A stretch of 64,000 bases of DNA, taken from assembly GCA_958295985.1 (NCBI GenBank), contig OY282432.1, positions 2,169,282 to 2,233,281 on the forward strand, read 5' to 3'. Position numbers and translations under genes: made by a program. Each line of letters starts with the position of its first letter. The first letter of the stretch is position 1. Under the pieces are notes generated by a model. The model searched no databases. It saw only the letters and a program-made list of their open reading frames with translations, and was not told the DNA's origin. The stretch comes from an uncultured Candidatus Binatia bacterium (GTDB lineage Bacteria; Desulfobacterota; Binatia; UBA9968; JAJDTQ01). Positions 9,064 through 17,566 of this stretch are shown here, piece by piece.

Positions 9064-9921
9064 TTATCCACTGTAACTTTCACAGTCCGGCTCCCCTGTT
9101 TTTCGCAAGTATATCCCCTCTCTCACCTGCCGGGATGAATTCTCGACCATCCGACGGCACGCAACGGCCGAAGCGTCCAGTATCTTCAAGGATTCTTCAG
9201 AGAGGCGGGGCCTTTCCACATCGTCGGTCAGGGGAACGAAGAACGCCTTGTTGACCACCTCGTTCTCCTTGATTCGCTGCAATAGACGCCTGAAGCCAAG
9301 GTGGCGCAGAGTAAAGCCGCACCAGCGCCCAAAGGCCGAGAGCCACAAAGACCTGGCGGCAACCGCCTGGTTCACGGTTGGCCGCGGAGTACGGTCGAAC
9401 TTCGGCGCTCCGCAGAGGGCAGGCAAGACTTCCATCACCGCGCCTGTATCCTTGGTAAGAGCGGAAAAGGAGAGCGTCAGGACATCGGCATTGGTCCGGA
9501 AAATATCTGCCAAGCGTTCGGAGGTCAATCTATCGCGTACAACCGCCGCCTCCAACCGCCGCGCGCCCAAGAGCGCTGAAAGCTCCGCCCGGCTTCTGCG
9601 GAATTGCATCATCGAAATCGCGCGGTCCCGGTGGTCTCTGAGAAGCACCACCAGCAATATCCTGAATCCCTCTGCCCTCAGAGCTTCGACGCTGCGGGAC
9701 AGCCTGGCATCGGCATAGGCCAAATTAGCCACGTCACACAGGAGTTGACCCCGCCCGCACCCGTCCAACCGTTTCCGGGCCCGTCTGAACGCCCTTGGAG
9801 AGCGGTAGTAGTACCGCTCCTTGATTTCAGGGAAGACGAAGCCGGGATGGCCTCTCAAGAGCCGGTACAGGAACTCGCTCCCCGACCGCCCAGGCCCCAC
9901 TACAAGCAGATAATCGTACAC
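9064..9921 (-). CDS. Sulfotransferase family protein
   Basis: The 285-residue product looks like a PAPS-dependent sulfotransferase. The 5'-phosphosulfate-binding loop is GPGRSGSEFLYRLLRGHP close to the N terminus, and the 3'-phosphate-binding region is RDHRDRAISM near residue 95. I place the start at the GTG at 9921 because conserved sequence begins there and because upstream codons belong to the neighbouring gene read in another frame. The start is 23 bases after the stop of the AAA-type gene. In a polysaccharide locus it probably sulfates a sugar. An internal 60-bp stretch is duplicated at 8983-9042. Confidence 0.78.
   Translation of the reverse strand: MYDYLLVVGPGRSGSEFLYRLLRGHPGFVFPEIKERYYYRSPRAFRRARKRLDGCGRGQLLCDVANLAYADARLSRSVEALRAEGFRILLVVLLRDHRDRAISMMQFRRSRAELSALLGARRLEAAVVRDRLTSERLADIFRTNADVLTLSFSALTKDTGAVMEVLPALCGAPKFDRTPRPTVNQAVAARSLWLSAFGRWCGFTLRHLGFRRLLQRIKENEVVNKAFFVPLTDDVERPRLSEESLKILDASAVACRRMVENSSRQVREGIYLRKTGEPDCESYSG
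9395..9454 (-). repeat. Source copy of the 60-bp duplication inside the sulfotransferase gene
   Basis: This stretch is the in-gene copy of the exact 60-bp direct repeat also found at 8983-9042, 412 bases away. It keeps the sulfotransferase frame intact. Confidence 0.9.
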
Positions 9922-9944
9922 GTTTGGACTGCCTTCCCAAGGCG

Positions 9945-11541
9945 CTACATCCCCCACACGATGACCGACCGTCCGTCCCGGCGCACCTCGCGGCGGAACA
10001 CCTTCTCCTCCCACCGCTTTCCTTCGGTGCGGTCGAAGACGATCAGGTGGCCGGCCTCGCTCCCGCACCGGTCCATGTAGCGCAGCGTCTGCTCGATGCC
10101 CTTGCGGGTGGTTCCCTCCAGGCTTTGCCGTTTCCCTTCGTGGAACACCTTGCACTCGACGACGAACTTGCTCCACAGGTCTGACGGGCGGCCGCCCTCC
10201 GGCCAGAGGATCAGCAGGTCGGTGCGCCCCCTTCCGAGGCCGTACTCCCGTTCGATGCGCCCGCCGCTGTTGACCACCCGCTGCAAGAACGCCTGCAAAA
10301 TTAGCTGCGGCCCCGCCTCCTGGTAGTCGAACCTGCCCAGCCAATGCTCGGAATGCACACGGAAGAACTCCTGGAAGGCGGCGAGCAGCCGGTCGACGTT
10401 CAAGCCGCCGGCGTCCACGTACCAGGCGGCGTCCTGGTCCAGGCTGTCCTGCAGGACGTAGCCCAACTCTCGCGGCACCACCTCCGCGTAGATGGGATTG
10501 GCGATGCGCGGCGGGGAGTCCCGGGCGACCAAGCCCAGGTCGCGGACGTAGTCGAGGTCATGGAGATGGTAGCGGGGCTCGTCGCCGCTGCTCAGTATGG
10601 GTTCGACGACGCGCCGCACCCGTTCCTCCTCCAGTTTGTGGGCGAGTTGGTCGAGGTGGGTGCGCCGGCTCAGAATCAGCCGCTCGCGGGCGTCGAGGAC
10701 GTCGTCGGCGGTAACGGTACGGGAGCGGTCGCGACCGCGACTCGTTGTCGAAGCAGGCGTCGGCGCACAGCGCGTTGACCAGCCAAGGCTGACCTTGCGT
10801 CTGCGTCCAGACCATCTTCAGGGCCTCCGGCGTGAACGTCTGCCCGGTCTCGGCGGTGTGCTGCGCTAGCAGTGTCCGCGTCTCGGCCTCGGTGAAATCG
10901 CCGAGGCGCAAGGACTTGGCCGCCACATTGAACGGGCTGCCGCCGGCGATCATCTCGCCCGAGCCGGAGCGGATGCGGTAGTCCTGAATGTCGCGCACCC
11001 CGCACAGCACCACGCTTTGCGGAAAGCCCCTGGGACGCTGCTCGTAGCCGGCGCGCAACTGCCGGAGCACCGACAGCAGCGTGTCGCCGACGAGCGAGTC
11101 GATCTCGTCAACCAGCAGCACCAGCGGTTTGGGGTCGGCCAGACTCCAGCGCGTCAATGTTGCGCCCAGCGCTCCGCCCGGGCCGAAACTCGTCAGGATG
11201 TCCAGCCAAACCTCGTCCAGGAACGGGTCGCCTGACAGCAAGGCGTGGTCGGCCAGTGCGCCGAGGATGGTGCGCATCGCGCCGCTCAAGTCTTCGCGGT
11301 GCGCTTGGGCGGCCTCGACGTTCACGTACACGCACCGGAAGTCGCCTTGTTCGCCGCGGTTCAGCAGGTCCCGAAGCGCCAGGAGAGCCGAGGTCTTGCC
11401 GGTCTGACGGGGCGCGTGCAGCACGAAGTACCGTTTGCGCTGGATCATGTCCGGGACTTGGTCGAGGTCCACCCGTTCCAGCGGCGGAACGTGGTAATGG
11501 TCCTCGGGGCGGATGGGGCCTTCCGTGTTAAACCTGCGCAT
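9945..11541 (-). pseudogene. AAA-like ATPase with PD-(D/E)XK nuclease domain, frameshifted
   Basis: Two overlapping frames together give one protein of about 530 residues. The first part (from 11541) has a Walker A motif APRQTGKTSA near residue 45 and a Walker B LVLLVDEIDS near residue 140, as in AAA-like domain proteins. The second part (from about 10740 to 9945) has a restriction-nuclease core: GRTDLL then VVECKV, matching the D...E-x-K pattern. The frames separate near 10733-10738, where one extra base shifts the reading frame; the second frame resumes with TVTADDVLDARERL. Such ATPase-nuclease proteins are common in accessory regions, often near mobile elements. The break may be real decay or an assembly error. 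Confidence 0.75.
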
Positions 11542-11829
11542 AGGCTGAATATATACCCCGGCGGTGCGGCCTCGCTACCCGGCCCGGCCCTGGACGCCCA
11601 ACGCCCGGGCGCGGCGGCGAGTTCCGGCGAGAGGGTGCAGTCAGTGGTCCGGTCTCCCTTATCGGGGTGGTAACTCGTCGGGAAGCCTCGGTTTCCATTC
11701 TCAAGATCATCTTCCGATGATCCCAATCCAGCCGCTTTCAGGCTCACTCCTCGTTGGATAGGCGCCCCCCTGTTCAGGCTCACGTCGCGTTGGACAGTCC
11801 TCCCTGTGTCAACCCAAAGCCAAGACCTA
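11542..11829. other. Non-coding stretch with degenerate direct repeats and a hairpin
   Basis: No convincing gene is seen between the AAA-type gene and the insertion sequence. The stretch holds a 6-bp-arm hairpin at 11705-11722 (GATCAT/ATGATC). It also holds two 25-bp imperfect direct repeats at 11737-11761 and 11773-11797 (21 of 25 bases equal by eye). These may be transposon-end debris or the promoter region of the minus-strand AAA gene. Confidence 0.5.
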
Positions 11830-13059
11830 GTCCTTAGTCACATCATAATCTTAGGATATACGGATTTGAGTTTGCAGCGCGCATCTTCGACCCTCATCTG
11901 CCAGTCCACACCCCGTTGCCGGCGATTCACATCCGTGGCCCAGGCTGACACTTCCTCCTGCAGCACCCGCAGCTCCCCCATACGACGACCCCCCAGGCAT
12001 TGGCGCGTCATCGAACTCAGTTCGTTCTCCGCTATGTTCAGCCAACTCCCGTGTTTCGGCGTGTAACAGAACTCTAGCCGACGCACTAGTTGCCGCGCCC
12101 GAGACGGTTCGAACACTTCATAAAAGGCCCCCTTCGTGTGCGTGTTCAGGTTGTCACAAACCAAGATCAGCTTCGCGCAATCCCCGTAACGCCCTTCCAG
12201 CAGCCCCGCAACCTCCACCGCCCTCTCGGCCTTCGTACGACGCTCACGAGCCGTCGCCTGCCGCCAACAACCCAAAGGCTCACTGAACAGGAAAATCGAT
12301 GCCGTACCCGCCCGCTCGTACTCCACCCGGCGGGGACGTTCCTCCGTGCCCGCCATCGCTTGGCGGGTTTCCTTCACCAACTGCACCGGCTGCTCATCCA
12401 TGCACACCACCGGGCAATCCCGGTCATACGGTTTCTCATAGGTTTCCAACACCTGTTCCATATTCGCCACGAACTCGGCGTCTGCCTGCGGTGGTATCAC
12501 CCAGTACTCCACCTTGCGCTGGGTCATCCCGTTTTTTTTAGCGTCCGCCACAGGGTTTCGTGGCTCACCGACTCCACGATCTCCAACTCCACCGCCTTGC
12601 GCGCCAACAGCCGTAGCGACCAACTGCCATAGCCCTTCGGCGGCAGCCCCAGACGAAGGGCTATGACTTGCGCCTCCTGTTCCCCGTCGAGCCGTTTCGC
12701 CACTGGCGGAAACTCCCGTCGCTTTCGCTCCAGGGCTTGGGCAAACCCGTCCAGCACACAGCGTTGCCGTATGTTCTCCACCGTCTTGGTCCGGCAGGAA
12801 AAAGCCGCGGCTATCTGCTCGTCCGTCCACCCGGGCCCGCCTGCGTCCGCCTTCAATAGAACCTGCGCCCGGCGCACTTTCTCACTGCTCCCCTTGAGTT
12901 TCCCTATCGTCTCTCGACAGATCTTCTGTTCTTGTTCCGTCAGTCGAACGATATACTTCTACCGCATGGGAACCCTCCCTCGCTCCTGAGAAAGTTCCCC
13001 TTACCCTTACACATCTGCCGCCATATCTAAAGACCTTATTTTTTGCTGTGGCAAAGGAC
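11830..13059 (-). mobile_element. IS630-family insertion sequence, about 1230 bp
   Basis: The element is flanked on both sides by TA (11828-11829 and 13060-13061), the target used by IS630/mariner elements. Its ends are imperfect inverted repeats beginning GTCCTTAGTCACA on the left and GTCCTTTGCCACA on the right (read inward). It carries one two-frame transposase. The right end abuts the C-terminal codons of an ISNCY-type transposase relic, so this is a nested insertion. Confidence 0.85.
11838..12967 (-). pseudogene. IS630-family transposase, two frames, with a nonsense third codon
   Basis: The upstream frame (to 12524) holds the helix-turn-helix part, including GWTDEQIAAAF. The downstream frame holds the DDE catalytic domain: VCMDEQ, LVCDNLNTHT and SWLNIAENELS give D, D and E. 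The two join at an A8 run (minus-strand sense, + strand 12532-12539), where a -1 slip would fuse them as WRTLKKNGMTQ; this is the programmed frameshift known in IS630 elements. The likely ancestral start, ATG 12967, is followed by a TAG at codon 3 before KYIVRLTEQEQ. Expression would therefore need an internal start such as GTG 12877. The stop codon lies inside the left terminal repeat. Confidence 0.8.
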
Positions 13060-13659
13060 TAGTATTCCCTGTTGCGGTATCTCAGGGTGAGGTTGCGGCG
13101 CAGCTTGCGGGTGGAGTGGCAGCTCACGATGAGGTCGAGGGAAGCGGGGTCGTGCAGCACTGGGCGGTGGGCGTCGTGGAGGTTGTGCGGCGGGCGGGCG
13201 AAGCGGCGGTTGTGGTCAGCCATGTACTCAGGCACGAAGGCATTGGCCTCGTCGATGGAGTCGATGCCGCATCCCCCGGCGCTTCTTCGACCGCCACAGC
13301 CCCGCTGCCGCCATCCACTTGCGCAAGGTCTCCACCGACACCCGGTAGCCGTGCACCTCCCACAGCTTCTCCCAGGCCAGGGTCGGTGAAAAATCTTCGT
13401 AGCGCTCCCGCACCACCGCCAAGATCTCTGCCCGAACCTCCGGCGCTATCGCGTTGCTCGCCTTGCGCCCCCGATGCCCCGAAATCAGACCCTTCGCCCC
13501 CAACTCCCGGTAGCGCCGCACCAGCCGCTTCACTTGCCGCACACTCAGCCTCAACCGCTCCCCCGCTTCCCGTTGCACCAGCCGCTTCCCCACGACCTCC
13601 CGGATCACTTCCAGCCGGTCCACCTCGCGCAGGGTCATCCCCTCTTCTGGCTTCGCCAT
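13060..13659 (-). pseudogene. ISNCY-type transposase with deleted catalytic core
   Basis: From ATG 13659 the frame encodes an N-terminal helix-turn-helix region (EVDRLEVIREVV, RQVKRLVRRYRELG) followed by GYRVSVETLRKWM, as in ISNCY/IS1202-like transposases. After about residue 128 (near 13275) the sequence jumps, out of frame, to the family's C-terminal part: EANAFVPEYMADHNRRFA and LRRNLTLRYRNREY are readable in another frame down to 13063. About 200 residues containing the DDE core are missing. The protein cannot be active. Confidence 0.7.
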
Positions 13660-13731
13660 CCCTTGTTCCCCTTCCTCTAAGGGGACATCTTAGCTTTGCT
13701 CAGTAGGGGACATTATCGCTTTGCTCTAACA
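13060..13731 (-). mobile_element. ISNCY-type insertion sequence remnant
   Basis: This relic keeps one terminal region (13680-13731, with two GGGACAT and two TTTGCTC repeats) and both ends of a transposase gene, but it has lost the catalytic middle. Its other end is interrupted by the IS630 element. The arrangement shows at least two successive rounds of transposition and deletion. Confidence 0.65.
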
Positions 13732-13751
13732 CAACCCCTCTACCCGCTTGA

Positions 13752-13852
13752 CCACATCACGAAGACGTGATAGCCAGAACTCTGGTGGCATAATCAACTA
13801 CGGAATACACCTTACTTCGGCCGCCATCCTGTCCTATGAACCGGAACCACCT
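13752..13852 (+). repeat. Unrecognised 101-bp repeat, copy 1
   Basis: This sequence matches 20640-20740 in inverted orientation, with about 85 of 101 bases equal by hand alignment; nearly all differences are transitions. It begins with a small hairpin (ATCACG-AAGA-CGTGAT). It abuts the 5' truncation of the ligase fragment. Both strands have short open frames, but substitutions are spread over all codon positions, so it is probably not coding. Confidence 0.7.
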
Positions 13853-13868
13853 CAGTTTGGCATATCTG

Positions 13869-14170
13869 GACGGTGCCCACATGACGGCAGGCCGATGGGC
13901 ACTCACAATCTGTACCTGACCTTGCTGGGCGAGGCGGGCATCGTCCCTCTGCTGCTGTTTGTGTCCGCCATTGTCCTGCTGCTGCGCGTGCAGTTGGGCG
14001 CGCCCAAGGCGTTTGCCCGGGATGCGACCGTAGCTTGGGTCATCGTCATCGCCCTGTATTGCATGACCGTCCAGCATCTGCTCAGCATCGGTGCGTTCAT
14101 GTTCCTCGCCGGGTTGAGCGTCGCGCTGGCGGCGGCCCACAACGGCGACCGACATCTTGCGAAGGCGTGA
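13869..14170 (+). pseudogene. O-antigen ligase, C-terminal fragment
   Basis: About 100 residues are homologous to the C-terminal end of the intact ligase at 18721-20439. Both share an HDGRPMGTHNLYLTLLGEAG-type stretch (the periplasmic loop and following helix), then two or three membrane helices ending in AAHNGDRHLAKA. All earlier helices are missing: homology starts within about 20 bases of the 101-bp repeat. The gene was evidently cut at that repeat. Without the rest of the fold it should be inactive. Confidence 0.75.
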
Positions 14171-14173
14171 CCG

Positions 14174-14638
14174 GTGGCCGACGGCAGACTCCATGTCGGG
14201 TTCGTATTGCACAACTTAAGCGGGGGCGGGGCGGAACGCTTCTTTCTGAACCTGGCGGGGGGCCATGGCGTGGAAGGAGACCTCGGCTTCGTGGACTTCG
14301 ACGAGAACCCGTACCGCTATATGCGGCGGGCGGGGCTGCTCGCGCTCTCCTCGCGCTGGGAGGGTCTGTCGGCGGTGATTATCGAGGCGCTGGCCTGCGG
14401 CACGCCGGTGGTCAGCACCGACGCGCCCTACGGTCCGCGCGAGATCCTTGGGGCTTGGGGTGACCTGCCGCCGGTGGGCGACGCGCCAGCGCTGGCGCGG
14501 GCGTTAATCGCGACGTTGCAGGGCGAGAGACCAACGGAGGAGGCACTACGGGCGCGCGCCGCCGACTTTTCCGTCGAGCAGGCCGCCGACGCCTATGTCG
14601 CGCTGTTCGAGAAGCTGGCACGGGGGCGCTCGCGGTGA
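14174..14638 (+). pseudogene. GT4 glycosyltransferase deletion chimera
   Basis: This 154-residue frame joins the first 26 or so residues of a GT4 enzyme (GGGAERFFLNLA motif) directly to the C-terminal 120 residues of the same family. The 3' part (14251-14610) appears identical over 360 bp to the intact gene just downstream, while its first 77 bp differ. The join falls in a short CCTGGCG sequence that is present at both parental sites, which suggests microhomology-mediated deletion after tandem duplication. The acceptor-binding half is missing, so normal activity is unlikely. The GTG start is four bases after the ligase fragment stop. Confidence 0.75.
14251..14610 (+). repeat. 360-bp direct repeat, copy A
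   Basis: This sequence is the same as 15498-15857, offset 1247 bp, and covers the C-terminal donor-binding part of a GT4 gene. Differences begin abruptly at both edges. Confidence 0.88.
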
Positions 14639-15876
14639 GTTCGGACAAGCGCCACGTCGGCTTCCTGCTGACGGGTCTGAACGGTGGCGGGGCGGAACGC
14701 TTCACTCTGAATCTGGCGCAGGCGCTTATCGCGCGCGGGCATCGGGCGGACTTGGTGATCCCCCGGTTGGCGGGAGACTACCGGGCCGCGATCCCTGGCG
14801 GAATGCGGGTCTGGCGGGCGCGGATTCCCGGCACCGACAGGAAGTTCCTGCGGGCGGTGCAGCGGTCGGGAGTCCAAGTGGAAGCGATGACCGTCAACCC
14901 CTTCGGTGCCGTGCGGACTTGGCTGGTGCTTGGCCAGAAGGGTCTCGACCTGCCCGTTCGAAGGCGTCACCGTGTCTATGCGTATGCCACCATGATTGCG
15001 CGGTACGTTCGCGATGCGCGTCCTCATGTGCTGGTCTCGGCGCTGCCGGGCGCAGACGCCGCCGCGGTCTGCGCCGCGGAATTGACGGACCGGGCCGTGC
15101 CGGTGGTGGTCACGGTACACGTCAACGTCGCCGCGGACTATGCGCCGGAGTGGCTGGCCGCTTCCCGCACGCTCTATCCACTGGCCGACGCGGTGGTGGC
15201 GGTGTCCAAGGGCGTGGGCGAGTCCGTGCGGCGATCATTGGGTATGGACGCCGAGCGCGTTCGCACCATCTACCTCCCCATTCCCGCCGACAGCATACGA
15301 AGGCTGGCGCAGGAGGAAGTCACGCACCCCTGGTTCGCGGACGGCGAGCCGCCGGTGGTCCTGAACGTCGGGCGCGAGGCGCCCCAGAAGGACTACCCCA
15401 CCTTGGTGGAGGCGTTCGGGCTGGCGAGGCGCGAGGTGCACGCACGGCTGGTCATCCTCGGACGGCTCTCGGCGCCCTTCCGGGCAAGGCTGCGGTCCCT
15501 GGCGGGGGGCCATGGCGTGGAAGGAGACCTCGGCTTCGTGGACTTCGACGAGAACCCGTACCGCTATATGCGGCGGGCGGGGCTGCTCGCGCTCTCCTCG
15601 CGCTGGGAGGGTCTGTCGGCGGTGATTATCGAGGCGCTGGCCTGCGGCACGCCGGTGGTCAGCACCGACGCGCCCTACGGTCCGCGCGAGATCCTTGGGG
15701 CTTGGGGTGACCTGCCGCCGGTGGGCGACGCGCCAGCGCTGGCGCGGGCGTTAATCGCGACGTTGCAGGGCGAGAGACCAACGGAGGAGGCACTACGGGC
15801 GCGCGCCGCCGACTTTTCCGTCGAGCAGGCCGCCGACGCCTATGTCGCGCTGTTCGAAGAACTGGTACGGCGTTAG
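14635..15876 (+). CDS. Glycosyltransferase family 4
   Basis: The intact 413-residue enzyme has a GT-B fold. The N-terminal nucleotide/acceptor side has GGGAERFTLNLA (residues 16-27). The C-terminal donor side has NVGREAPQKDYPTLVEAF, then SSRWEGLSAVIIEALACGTP (E-x7-E) and DAPYGPREIL, as in PimA/WbaZ-like transferases. It starts at GTG 14635, overlapping the stop of the deleted copy by three bases. The last third is duplicated in that copy. It probably adds a hexose during repeat-unit assembly; the donor is unknown. Confidence 0.88.
   Translation: MSSDKRHVGFLLTGLNGGGAERFTLNLAQALIARGHRADLVIPRLAGDYRAAIPGGMRVWRARIPGTDRKFLRAVQRSGVQVEAMTVNPFGAVRTWLVLGQKGLDLPVRRRHRVYAYATMIARYVRDARPHVLVSALPGADAAAVCAAELTDRAVPVVVTVHVNVAADYAPEWLAASRTLYPLADAVVAVSKGVGESVRRSLGMDAERVRTIYLPIPADSIRRLAQEEVTHPWFADGEPPVVLNVGREAPQKDYPTLVEAFGLARREVHARLVILGRLSAPFRARLRSLAGGHGVEGDLGFVDFDENPYRYMRRAGLLALSSRWEGLSAVIIEALACGTPVVSTDAPYGPREILGAWGDLPPVGDAPALARALIATLQGERPTEEALRARAADFSVEQAADAYVALFEELVRR
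15498..15857 (+). repeat. 360-bp direct repeat, copy B
   Basis: This copy lies inside the intact GT4 gene and matches 14251-14610. Perfect identity next to divergent 5' parts implies recent duplication or gene conversion. Confidence 0.88.
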
Positions 15877-15889
15877 AGCTGTCGAAGCC

Positions 15890-17221
15890 ATGACACCGAA
15901 AGAGCCGGACAGGCCACTCGGTCCGCGTACGACCGGCGGACAGGATGCAGCCATCGTGTTCGCGACCCAGGCCGGCAACGTCATCTTCGGCCTCGCGATC
16001 CAGAGTCTCCTGGCCTATACGCTGTTGCCGGAAGGACGCGGCAGCTTTGCTCTGTGCGTCGTGTTCGCAAGTGTTCTCGGCGTGCTCTTCACGCCGGGGG
16101 CACGAGAAGGCGCGCAGTATTTCGTCATGACCAGACAGGCAACCATTTCGGAAGGCGTCGGCGCCGCCCTAGCTATTTGCCTCGTCGGCGGGGCCTTGGC
16201 GGTCGCACTAGCGGTCCCGTTCGTCCACAGCGATATCGCCTTCTTTCACAAGGCGGAGACGCACTCGTTCTACTTGGCGCTTGCCCTGGTACCGGTCATG
16301 GCGTTCTCGGGTGCCATGGAGTATCAACTCGCCGGACTCCAGCGCTTCGGACATCTCGCGGTGTTTGCCTTGGTGCACGTTGCCGCGAACATCCTCGTTC
16401 TGCTGGTCCTCCTCTGGGTCGGGCGGCTTGGGGTGGAGGGCGCCGTCATGGCGGTTGTCGCCGCGCATGGTTGCACGGTGGCCTTGTGCGTGTGGTGCCA
16501 GCGGCGCCATCACGGGCTGGTTCTGACCCATCCGTTCCGCGCCGTCTCCGCGCGAATCGTCGGCTACGGTCTGCGATTCCATCCCGCGGGCATAGACAGC
16601 GCACTGGAAATGAGCGCAGGCGTTCTCATTCTCGGGTTGTTCGCGAGCCAGGGGGAAATCGGCCTGTTCGCAACGGCAAGCGCACTCATGTTCCGACTGC
16701 GAATGATCTCCGACGCAGTCGGCAACGCGCTGCTGCCCCGTATTGCGGGCGGCGGCCGCCCGGAATTGACGACGTTCTGCCTGCGTGTCGTGTCGTGCGG
16801 CACCGTGGCCGCGATTCTCGCCGTGCTCGCGATCAGTACGCCGCTGGTTCGGACCCTCTTCTCCGAAGCCTTCCTGCCAGCGGTCCCGTTTCTGTGGATC
16901 ATCGCCCCGGGAGTGCTTGCCTATGCCTGCACCGGCATACTCAAGACCTATTTCAAGGGTATCGACCACCCGGGCATCTGTTCCTGGGCTGTCTCCCTGG
17001 GACTGGCTGCGAATCTGATTGCGATTCCCGTGCTCTATCCGGTGGTCGGCGTCTCAGCCGCAGCCTGGGGGCTAACCTTGGGAATGATTTGCCGGCTCGT
17101 CCTTCTCGCGGCGGCGTTCGCAAGAGCGACTCGAATGCGCTGGCTCTCGATCTGGCTGCCACGACCCGGCGACGCGGTCTCCTTCTGGCGGGCATTCCGC
17201 GCCGCGCTCGGCAGCGGGTAA
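15890..17221 (+). CDS. Polysaccharide flippase (second copy)
   Basis: The product (443 aa from ATG 15890) is a polytopic Wzx/MVF-type membrane protein with about 12-14 helices. It begins with a short cytoplasmic tail containing TTGGQDAAIVFATQAGNVIF, which is mirrored in the broken remnant at 17386-17566. ATG 15890 is preferred over an upstream frame that overlaps the glycosyltransferase gene. It lies 13 bases after that gene, so cotranscription is likely. It presumably exports the glycan assembled by the adjacent transferases. Confidence 0.85.
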   Translation: MTPKEPDRPLGPRTTGGQDAAIVFATQAGNVIFGLAIQSLLAYTLLPEGRGSFALCVVFASVLGVLFTPGAREGAQYFVMTRQATISEGVGAALAICLVGGALAVALAVPFVHSDIAFFHKAETHSFYLALALVPVMAFSGAMEYQLAGLQRFGHLAVFALVHVAANILVLLVLLWVGRLGVEGAVMAVVAAHGCTVALCVWCQRRHHGLVLTHPFRAVSARIVGYGLRFHPAGIDSALEMSAGVLILGLFASQGEIGLFATASALMFRLRMISDAVGNALLPRIAGGGRPELTTFCLRVVSCGTVAAILAVLAISTPLVRTLFSEAFLPAVPFLWIIAPGVLAYACTGILKTYFKGIDHPGICSWAVSLGLAANLIAIPVLYPVVGVSAAAWGLTLGMICRLVLLAAAFARATRMRWLSIWLPRPGDAVSFWRAFRAALGSG

Positions 17222-17233
17222 CCTTGCAGGCCA

Positions 17234-17322
17234 TCCTCCACCGCCCCCGAGCCGCAGGTATTCCTCCGGTGTCAGGAAGCGCTCCCGGCCGCCGCAGAGC
17301 TCCTTTTCGGTCTCATGACTCG
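17234..17322 (-). pseudogene. Possible tyrosine recombinase fragment
   Basis: About 28 codons on the minus strand read ELCGGRERFLTPEEYLRLG. That resembles the segment at the start of the catalytic domain in phage-type integrases (…RERFL-x-xEE-x-x-RL…). Nothing else of an integrase is seen nearby, so this can only be a small relic. The call is tentative because the match is short. Confidence 0.3.
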
Positions 17323-17385
17323 TCTCCGAATCCAGTCGAAGACTTTACATTGCTCCTAAAATCAGCAACTTGTAAGATCCATTTC

Positions 17386-17566
17386 GTGCAGAAATCGAAA
17401 CTGGCAACGACCGATGCGCTGGAAGTCCCGACCACAACCGGCGGGCAGGACGTGTCCGTAATGTTTTGCGACCTTGGCCGGCACGGCGGGTCTGACCCTG
17501 CTGATACAGGGACTGCTCGCCTACATGCACCTGCTCCTCGTCCGGTCCGCGCAGGAATCCGTTTGA
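17386..17566 (+). pseudogene. Flippase N-terminal remnant with frameshift
   Basis: From GTG 17386 the frame encodes LATTDALEVPTTTGGQDVSV, aligned to the start of the intact flippase at 15890. A T4 run at about 17462-17465 breaks the frame by one base. Downstream the correct frame continues as FATLAGTAGLTLLIQGLLAY, then stops at 17566. Only the first membrane segment survives. Its stop overlaps the TTG start chosen for the next glycosyltransferase. Confidence 0.6.

Noticed and set aside
13752..13852. A coding remnant reading GQDGGRSKVYSVVDYATRVL on the minus strand, resembling an integrase core
   Set aside because: Comparison with the second copy shows changes at all codon positions and no conserved DDE context, so coding identity is not supported.
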